Positions 7,430 through 12,012 of a stretch of 12,012 bases of DNA are shown here, piece by piece. The position numbers and the translations under genes were made by a program. Numbering within the stretch: the first letter of the stretch is position 1; every line of letters begins with the position of its first letter. Under the pieces are notes generated by a model. It was given only the letters and a program-made list of their open reading frames with translations, was not told the origin of the DNA and did not search any database. Where the stretch lies: the NCBI GenBank assembly GCA_038210245.1, contig JBBQWW010000101.1:1-12012 (forward strand), read 5' to 3'. The stretch is from Bog-756 sp038210245. GTDB taxonomy: Bacteria > Actinomycetota > Acidimicrobiia > Acidimicrobiales > RAAP-2.

Positions 7430-8946
7430 CTGGACGCCTCCGGCCGCATCATGGGGAAGAGGATCACGTCGCGGATGGCCTCGACCTCGGTGATGAGCAT
7501 GACCAGGCGGTCCACGCCGATGCCGATACCCGAGGTCGGGGGAAGTCCGTACTCGAGGGCTCGGACGAAGGCCAGGTCGGCCGGGTGGGCCTCGAGGTCG
7601 CCCCGAGCCACCGCCTCGGCCTCACCCCGGAAACGCTCCTGCTGTTCCTCAGGGATGTTGAGCTCGCTGTACCCGTTGGCGAACTCCTTGGCGTCGATGG
7701 CCAGCTCGAACCGGGCGGCCATGGTGGGGTCGTCGGAGGTCTGGCGGGCCAGCGGCGACACCTCCACCGGGAAACCGACCACGAACACCGGGTCGGCCAC
7801 CGCGGGCAGAAGGATGGTGTCGTACAGCTCGAAAATGAGCTTGCCTGAGCCCCATTCGGGCAGGAAGTCGACGTCGTGGTCCCGACACACGGCCCGCACA
7901 TCGTCCACCGGGTCGGTGGGATGGAGTCGCCGGCCGACCACCTCCTCCAACCAGTCCAGCAGCTGGCGGCGGGGCCAGGGAGGGGTCAGATCGATGGCCC
8001 GCCCGCCCACGGTGAACGTCAGGCGGTCGGTGGCCGACCGGGCCGCCTCCACGATGAGCCGCTCGGTCAGGTCCATCCCGTCGTTGACGTCGCCGAAGGC
8101 CCGGTAGGCCTCCAGGGCAGTGAATTCGGGGCTGTGACGGGTGTCGATCCCTTCGTTGCGGAAGTTCCGGGCGATCTCGAAGACCCGCTCATAGCCACCG
8201 ACCACCAGACGCTTGAGGTAGAGCTCCGGGGCGATCCGGAGACTCAGCTCGATGTCGAGGGCGTTGGAGCGGGTCATGAACGGACGGGCCAGGGCCCCGC
8301 CGGCCTGAGGCTGGAGGATCGGGGTATCCACCTCGACGAACTCCTCGACCATGAGCTGCTTCCGCAATGCGGCGATGGCCTTGAATCGGACGTCGAAGAC
8401 CGCTCTGGAATCGGGGTTGGCCAGGAGATCGACCTCCCGCTGGCGGTACCGGGTGTCCGTGGCGGTGAGTCCGTGCCACTTGTCGGGGAGCGGACGCAAC
8501 GCCTTGGCCAGGAGCCACAGCTCGGACACGTCCACCGACAGCTCACCGCGCCGGCTGGTCACGGCCTCGCCCTCGGCGCCGATCCAGTCGCCCAGATCGG
8601 CGTTGGCCAGAACGGCCGTGGCCTGGGGGGAGAGCGTGGAGGCCTGCATCAGCAGCTGAACCGAGCCGCTCACGTCCTGCAGCGTGGCGAAGGAGAGCTT
8701 GCCGTGGCCTCGGATGCTGGTCAGCCGACCGGCCATCTTCACCACGTCGCCGGTGCGGACGTCGGGCTCAAGGCCGTCGTGGCGGTGGTGCAGTTCGGCG
8801 GCTGTGGCCGTCCGGTCGAACCGGAGCGGATAGGGGTCGATCCCCTGGGCAGCCAAGACCTCTCGCTTCTTCCGGCGGTCAGCGCTCAGGGCGTCAAAGG
8901 TCCGCGCTTCGGATTCCTCGCCGCTCGGTTCGGTCTCGTCGGTCAC
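7426..8946 (-). CDS. lysS: Lysyl-tRNA synthetase, class II
   Basis: 506 aa, the usual length for bacterial LysRS, which charges tRNA(Lys) with lysine in the cytosol. Residues about 66-140 form the OB-fold anticodon-binding domain (VVKMAGRLTSIRGHGKLSFA). The class II core follows: motif 1 around 199-220 (EEFVEVDTPIL), motif 2 at 254-275 (RVFEIARNFRNEG, then DTRHSPEFTALEAY) and motif 3 at 467-484 (GLPPTSGIGIGVDRLVML). FANGYSELNIPEEQ at 422-435 is the conserved lysine-pocket region. I chose GTG 8946 because ATGAGGG sits eight bases ahead and the frame has no better start. The stop TGA overlaps the TTG of the next gene, so the two are translationally coupled. Together they match the two halves of mycobacterial LysX, here as separate genes. 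Confidence 0.95.
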   Translation of the reverse strand: MTDETEPSGEESEARTFDALSADRRKKREVLAAQGIDPYPLRFDRTATAAELHHRHDGLEPDVRTGDVVKMAGRLTSIRGHGKLSFATLQDVSGSVQLLMQASTLSPQATAVLANADLGDWIGAEGEAVTSRRGELSVDVSELWLLAKALRPLPDKWHGLTATDTRYRQREVDLLANPDSRAVFDVRFKAIAALRKQLMVEEFVEVDTPILQPQAGGALARPFMTRSNALDIELSLRIAPELYLKRLVVGGYERVFEIARNFRNEGIDTRHSPEFTALEAYRAFGDVNDGMDLTERLIVEAARSATDRLTFTVGGRAIDLTPPWPRRQLLDWLEEVVGRRLHPTDPVDDVRAVCRDHDVDFLPEWGSGKLIFELYDTILLPAVADPVFVVGFPVEVSPLARQTSDDPTMAARFELAIDAKEFANGYSELNIPEEQQERFRGEAEAVARGDLEAHPADLAFVRALEYGLPPTSGIGIGVDRLVMLITEVEAIRDVILFPMMRPEASS

Positions 8947-9031
8947 GGTGAAACCCTCATTCCTGTGCTTGCCCCGATGATGGATCCCTGCACCGCAAGA
9001 ACGCGCTGATTAGCTTGGGCCCACGGAATCC

Positions 9032-10345
9032 ATGCTTACCCTCGCTGTAAACGTCGATCTGATCACCGGATGGTTTCCGTTGACAGTAGTCATCGTGGCT
9101 GTGCTGTCGGTGGTTCTCTCCGTGGGGTGGCACGACGGGGCCTGGAAGCGTCAGCTGGTCATCGGGACTCCGACCAGCTTCGTCCTCACCGTCATCACCG
9201 GGCTGGTCATCGAGATCTTCAACCTGGTCCCCGACGACTTCCCGATGTCGTTCTACCTGTGGGTCTGGCTCCTGTGGTTCTCGATCCTCACCATCGTCCT
9301 CGGCTGGGGCAAGGCCCACTGGGTACTGCGGATCTTTCCCATCTTGGCCCTGCTGTTCTGTGTCGTAGCCGCATTTACGGCCATCAACGAGAACTACGAC
9401 TACTACCCGACCCTGGCTCGCCTGCTGGGGAAGGACGCCGCCGACTTCACCGACCTTCCGGCCCTCAAGAAGATCAGGGACGAGGTCCGCAGGTCGGGAA
9501 AGCTCCCCACCCACGGAGAGACCATCGCCGTCACCATCCCGCCCACCCTCTCCAAGTTTCAGGCCCAGCAGGCCTACGTCTACCTGCCCCCCGTCTGGTT
9601 CCACAATCCCGAGCCTCAATTGCCGGTGATCGAACTCATCGCTGGCGTGCCGGGTGAGCCTTCGGACTGGACCCGGGCGGGCTACGCCGACACCACGTCG
9701 ACAGCCTTCGCCGCCGACCACCATGGAGTGTCTCCCCTGTTGGTGATCCCCGACAACAACGGGGACAAGACCGAGGACAGCGAGTGCGCCAACTCGGTGT
9801 TCGGGAGAGCCGAGACGTACCTCGTCAAGGACGTCCCCAACTACATGCAGAGCGAATTCAACGCCGCCATCGGCAGACACTCACTGGCCGTGGCCGGGCT
9901 GTCGGCCGGCGGCACCTGTGCCACCATGCTGGCGCTCCGCAATCCCACGACCTTCTCCACGTTCGCCTCCTACTCGGGCTACGCCTCACCCACCTACCAG
10001 AACGACGACGAGCAGCAGACCATCGTCCAGCTGTACGGAGGATCCCGGGCTGACTACGAGGACCACAACCCAGTCAACCTGCTGACCCGCTTCACCTACG
10101 TCGGAGTGGCCGGCTACTTCACGGCCGGGCAGCAGGATGCCCAACCCCTGGCCAACGCCAAGCAGCTGGCCGGCCTGGCCCAGAAAGCCGGCGTGCAGGT
10201 CTGCCTCTACACGCCGGACGGTGAGCACTCGTTCCAATTCTGGGCGGCGGCATTCAAAACCTCACTGCCCTGGCTGTCATGGCGCCTCGGGCTCACCCCT
10301 CCACCGAGGGATCTCCCGGCCACGTGTCATCCGCCCATCCCCTGA
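9032..10345 (+). CDS. Membrane-anchored esterase-family alpha/beta hydrolase
   Basis: 437 aa from ATG 9032. Four hydrophobic helices occupy about residues 13-32, 43-64, 73-91 and 98-118. They precede a hydrolase domain of the Esterase (PF00756) type, which also includes mycolyltransferases and esterase D. The nucleophile elbow is GLSAGG with S291. The probable acid is D369 (TAGQQDA) and the base H399 (PDGEHS), giving a complete Ser-Asp-His triad in the expected order. The catalytic part probably faces outside the membrane. The substrate cannot be deduced. The gene is divergent from lysS across 85 bases. Only a weak GGA precedes the ATG, and TAGCTT at 9011-9016 is a possible -10 box, so the leader may be very short. 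Confidence 0.85.
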   Translation: MLTLAVNVDLITGWFPLTVVIVAVLSVVLSVGWHDGAWKRQLVIGTPTSFVLTVITGLVIEIFNLVPDDFPMSFYLWVWLLWFSILTIVLGWGKAHWVLRIFPILALLFCVVAAFTAINENYDYYPTLARLLGKDAADFTDLPALKKIRDEVRRSGKLPTHGETIAVTIPPTLSKFQAQQAYVYLPPVWFHNPEPQLPVIELIAGVPGEPSDWTRAGYADTTSTAFAADHHGVSPLLVIPDNNGDKTEDSECANSVFGRAETYLVKDVPNYMQSEFNAAIGRHSLAVAGLSAGGTCATMLALRNPTTFSTFASYSGYASPTYQNDDEQQTIVQLYGGSRADYEDHNPVNLLTRFTYVGVAGYFTAGQQDAQPLANAKQLAGLAQKAGVQVCLYTPDGEHSFQFWAAAFKTSLPWLSWRLGLTPPPRDLPATCHPPIP

Positions 10346-10347
10346 CT

Positions 10348-10361
10348 CGAGCTAAGGCTCG
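10348..10361 (+). terminator. Small hairpin after the esterase gene
   Basis: CGAGC, loop TAAG, GCTCG starts two bases after the TGA at 10343-10345. The five-base stem is short and lacks a T-run, so it is at best a weak terminator separating the esterase gene from the tRNA promoter. Confidence 0.25.
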
Positions 10362-10368
10362 CCATCCG

Positions 10369-10397
10369 TTGACGCCCGTCTGATCAGGGCTTATGCT
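10369..10397 (+). promoter_or_regulatory. Promoter of the tRNA gene
   Basis: -35 TTGACG (10369-10374), a 17-base spacer, and -10 TATGCT (10392-10397). Seven bases downstream of the -10 is 10404, the first base of the mature tRNA. The transcript would therefore carry almost no 5' leader. Confidence 0.6.
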
Positions 10398-10403
10398 GAT
10401 CCG

Positions 10404-10479
10404 GCGCCCCTAGCTCAACGGTAGAGCATCAGATTCTTAATCTGAAGGTTCCTGGGTTCGAGTCCGGGGGGGCGCACCA
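10404..10479 (+). tRNA. tRNA-Lys (anticodon CTT), CCA encoded
   Basis: The acceptor stem GCGCCCC/GGGGCGC is perfect, followed by TA and the D-arm GCTC/GAGC with loop AACGGTA. The anticodon arm is TCAGA/TCTGA with loop TTCTTAA, giving anticodon CTT, which reads AAG lysine codons. The discriminator is A and CCA is present. The variable loop is AGGTT. The T-arm is irregular. With stem CCTGG/CCGGG (one G-T pair) the loop is eight bases, GTTCGAGT, one G more than the standard seven. With stem CTGGG/CCGGG there is a central G-G clash and a six-base variable loop. A single inserted G in the GGG run explains both. It lies 1.4 kb from lysS, whose product charges this tRNA. Confidence 0.85.
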
Positions 10480-10498
10480 CGACCGTCGAAGGTTGCTC

Positions 10499-10675
10499 GT
10501 GCCGAACTCGGAAATCGACCCCTTCAGTCCGGCTGGCACCGTGGAGCGCTTCGACGATCTCTCCCGCGGCCTGAGTCGGCGGGGGTGGGGCAAACTTGCC
10601 GTCTGGATCGGCCTCGTCGTAGTGGTGCTACTGCCAGCAGTGTCGTTCATGGTGGTGTTCCTCACTCACCGCTGA
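10499..10675 (+). CDS. Small single-pass membrane protein, hypothetical
   Basis: 58 aa from GTG 10499, with GAAGG six bases upstream; a TTG at 10493 would add two residues but overlaps that site. The N-terminal 35 residues are polar and charged. Residues about 33-54 (LAVWIGLVVVVLLPAVSFMVVF) form one strong transmembrane helix, ending in a short tail THR. It begins 20 bases after the tRNA and could be cotranscribed with it, as no terminator lies between. No family is recognised. The coding call rests on the ribosome binding site and the clean hydrophobic helix. Confidence 0.5.
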   Translation: MPNSEIDPFSPAGTVERFDDLSRGLSRRGWGKLAVWIGLVVVVLLPAVSFMVVFLTHR

Positions 10676-10710
10676 CCTCCCACCTTGGGCCTCCGCAGGT
10701 GACCCTGCCG

Positions 10711-10722
10711 TAGGCTGCCGTT
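10711..10722 (+). promoter_or_regulatory. Possible -10 box giving a leaderless mRNA
   Basis: TAGGCT at 10711-10716 lies seven bases from the ATG at 10723, where transcription would begin on the start codon itself. No Shine-Dalgarno precedes this ATG. Leaderless genes with a TANNNT box at this distance are common in Actinobacteria. No good -35 is visible. Confidence 0.35.
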
Positions 10723-11295
10723 ATGGCGATGAAGGTCGGATCGCTCGATGATCCGATCTGGAATGAGCCCTTGCCTACCGGGGCCAGACCTGATCCGGGG
10801 GCCGCCAAGAGCCGCCGTTGGCGTATCGCCGCCACCGTTGCGGTTGCGCTAGCGGCCGTTGTGTCCGTCCTGGCCATCCGATCCGGACACCCGGGAGGCG
10901 ACCCAAACGAAGTGATCCTGAGCCAGATCCGTGGTGCCGTCGACGAGGCCATACCGCCCGGATCCGTCCCAGCCAGCAGTCAGTTTGCTAGGTCCGAATG
11001 GCAGGGCTGCGGGTATGGGTCCGGCGGGTTGAGATGGTCACAGCCCACTGGTGGCACGGCGACAAGGCTTACTGACGCAGCGGTGGTCTCCGACGCGTCG
11101 GTCGGTCTCCTCCGACACGGTTGGCACGGGTTGCCTGGTGCCTCGAGTACCTACGCCGCCTGGACCAAGGACCTTGGTGGCGCCTCACTGGCTGAGCTCC
11201 GACTCGTCAAGGGGTACGCAATCCCCGACGGATGGACCGCCTGGGCGGACGCTACGGTCGGCGGTGCAACCTGTACCGGTGCATCAGGACTCTGA
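10723..11295 (+). CDS. Membrane-anchored protein of unknown function
   Basis: 190 aa from ATG 10723; an ATG at 10729 would remove two residues. The N-terminus is cytoplasmic and proline-rich, ending in a positive patch (KSRRWR). A transmembrane helix at about 33-52 (AATVAVALAAVVSVLAI) follows, then an external domain of about 135 residues. The domain has two cysteines (about 95 and 186) that could form a disulfide and several tryptophans. The layout, with an inside-positive anchor and a small secreted domain, is typical of actinobacterial hypothetical proteins. I recognise no family. The C-terminus ends rather abruptly, so a nearby base error cannot be ruled out. Confidence 0.6.
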   Translation: MAMKVGSLDDPIWNEPLPTGARPDPGAAKSRRWRIAATVAVALAAVVSVLAIRSGHPGGDPNEVILSQIRGAVDEAIPPGSVPASSQFARSEWQGCGYGSGGLRWSQPTGGTATRLTDAAVVSDASVGLLRHGWHGLPGASSTYAAWTKDLGGASLAELRLVKGYAIPDGWTAWADATVGGATCTGASGL

Positions 11296-11443
11296 ACCGG
11301 CCATCTGGACGCAGGCTCCCTACGCGCTGGTGCCGCTCCGCAGGTCTCAAGCCGACGCGCGATAGTGCCGATGATTGTGGCGCCGGGCTGCTTGGTCATC
11401 GACGGTCCGGCTCATGGATGTATCCGGCAGAGCAAGGCCCGAA

Positions 11444-11461
11444 GGGTTCTCCAGGGAACCC
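11444..11461. terminator. Hairpin 1 downstream of the 190-aa gene
   Basis: GGGTTC, six-base loop TCCAGG, GAACCC. A six-base perfect stem without a T-run, about 150 bases after the stop at 11295. It is immediately followed by a second, stronger hairpin. Confidence 0.35.
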
Positions 11462-11462
11462 G

Positions 11463-11480
11463 GGCCGGCTCTGGCCGGCC
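11463..11480. terminator. Hairpin 2 downstream of the 190-aa gene
   Basis: GGCCGGC, loop TCTG, GCCGGCC: a perfect seven-base all-GC stem with a tetraloop, one base after hairpin 1. Together they probably end transcription from the left. No coding region with convincing support lies in 11296-11538. Confidence 0.4.
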
Positions 11481-11522
11481 GGTAGGGCTTGGCCGGTATG
11501 AGCCACCGTCCACCTCCACCGG

Positions 11523-11540
11523 AACGGGAGGACTCCCGTT
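11523..11540 (-). terminator. Hairpin overlapping the stop of the minus-strand fragment
   Basis: AACGGGAG, GA, CTCCCGTT is a near-perfect palindrome with at least seven pairs. It includes two bases of the TAA stop (11541-11539) of the minus-strand frame that ends here. A terminator placed right on the stop supports that frame being a real gene end. Confidence 0.45.
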
Positions 11541-11700
11541 AGTTGAAAGGCACGTCATCAGCGTTGGCGTCGGGCCGTCGGAACTGTCCGAACGGATCGG
11601 CCTGGGCCCGTAGATAACTCAGACAGGCCGAGACCCGGCGATCGACCAGCTCGGGGTCGAAGGGGCCGAGTTTGAGAAAGATGGCCCCATCGGGTCGGTG
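11539..11700 (-). pseudogene. C-terminal fragment of an unidentified minus-strand gene
   Basis: A minus-strand frame ending at TAA 11539-11541 reads like a genuine C-terminus (DGAIFLKLGPFDPELVDRRV, SYLRAQADPFGQF, DADDVPFN-type ending: DANADDVPFN). A hairpin sits on its stop codon. The frame stays open further to the right, with an ATG at 11895, but beyond about 11700 the same DNA clearly encodes a plus-strand PAS domain and the minus reading becomes unconvincing. The gene therefore looks cut at about 11700. I cannot name the protein. The plus strand is also open in part of this stretch (11614-11697), so the call is tentative. Confidence 0.35.
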
Positions 11701-12012
11701 GGGATTCCACTGCTCCAGACCAAGGTGTTCATCACCGTCGTGGACCCCGAGGGTGTGATCTCCTTTGCCAGCCCTCTGGCCTCGGCGGCGTTCGGCATCA
11801 CCCCGGAAGACGCAGTGGGCCGGTGCGTCTTCCCGTATGTCGACCGGGCCGACCTCGATCGGGCGCTGGTCCGCCACGCCTTGACCCTTAAACACCCTGA
11901 CGTCTTCCTCGTCGGAACCATCGGATTCGACGATGGCGGCGGTGGGCGCAGAGGTTCGATAGAGCGATGGCTAACGGACTCACTCTGCCCGAGTTCGGTG
12001 GCATCGTGTTCA
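11698..12012 (+). CDS. PAS-domain protein, partial at the right edge, with a probable frameshift
   Basis: From GTG 11698 the plus strand reads VFITVVDPEGVISFASPLAS, then AAFGITPEDAVGR and YVDRADLDRAL. This is the first two-thirds of a PAS sensor domain (ligand or redox sensing, often coupled to GGDEF, EAL or kinase domains). After FDDGG (about 11940) the frame turns unlike PAS. The next frame reads WAQRFDRAMANGLTLPEFGG, then IVF, which fits the PAS C-terminal cap (usual pattern 'W..R..N.L..P...GIV'). One base missing in the GGCGGCGGTGGG run would join them. The N-terminus is unclear: in-frame TAG at 11611, no ribosome binding site at the GTG, and no upstream domain. Output domains lie beyond the window. 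Confidence 0.6.
   Translation, partial: MGIPLLQTKVFITVVDPEGVISFASPLASAAFGITPEDAVGRCVFPYVDRADLDRALVRHALTLKHPDVFLVGTIGFDDGGGGRRGSIERWLTDSLCPSSVASCS

Noticed and set aside
5633..8107. 824-codon plus-strand open frame
   Set aside because: It lies antisense to lysS and the phosphoesterase/lysyltransferase gene, which have clear motifs. The translation is low-complexity Gly/Arg/Pro/His/Asp, as expected for a shadow frame in GC-rich DNA.
11365..11613. 82-codon plus-strand frame
   Set aside because: It spans three hairpins, lacks a ribosome binding site and reads as unstructured Gly/Arg/Pro sequence. It overlaps the better-supported minus-strand C-terminus.

Overview
The window looks like chromosomal DNA from a high-GC actinobacterium. 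Supporting signs are the strong G/C bias at third codon positions from about position 2000 onward, a DUF2510 domain (typical of Actinobacteria), GTG/TTG starts, hairpin terminators without U-tracts, and a lysyl-tRNA synthetase coupled to a lysyl-lipid synthase domain. An Acidimicrobiia-like host is my best guess, but the sequence alone does not prove it.

Left part (1 to about 1960): visibly more AT-rich accessory DNA. It starts with what looks like the end of an IS66-type element (1-141, transposase N-terminus leaving the window on the minus strand). Next comes a PD-(D/E)XK nuclease-like gene whose frame stays open up to the element's edge, so it was probably cut by the insertion. A gene-poor 0.85 kb stretch follows. 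It holds two copies of a 194-bp direct repeat (1340-1533 and 1765-1958). Each copy carries the same short minus-strand coding end, with mostly synonymous differences between copies. Between them is a compact minus-strand unit: a good promoter, a Shine-Dalgarno, a four-codon ORF and a U-tract terminator.

Middle part (2000-8950): host-like DNA. An EAL-domain c-di-GMP phosphodiesterase (minus) diverges from a DUF2510/coiled-coil protein (plus). The latter converges on a two-gene minus-strand operon, lysS followed (4-base TTGA overlap) by a large gene. That gene joins a calcineurin-like metallophosphoesterase to an MprF/LysX-like membrane and lysyltransferase module. It is split in this sequence by a +1 change in a run of seven C (5961-5967). 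LysRS supplies Lys-tRNA(Lys), the substrate of phosphatidylglycerol lysylation, so the operon resembles a split LysX system with an added phosphoesterase.

Right part (8950-12012): a membrane-anchored esterase-family hydrolase (plus), a tRNA-Lys(CTT) with its own promoter and an odd T-arm, two small membrane proteins, a run of hairpins, and a confused end. There a minus-strand C-terminal coding fragment (stop at 11539) abuts a plus-strand PAS domain that runs off the edge and appears frameshifted. Several single-base irregularities sit in G/C runs, so local base-calling errors are a serious alternative to biological explanations.
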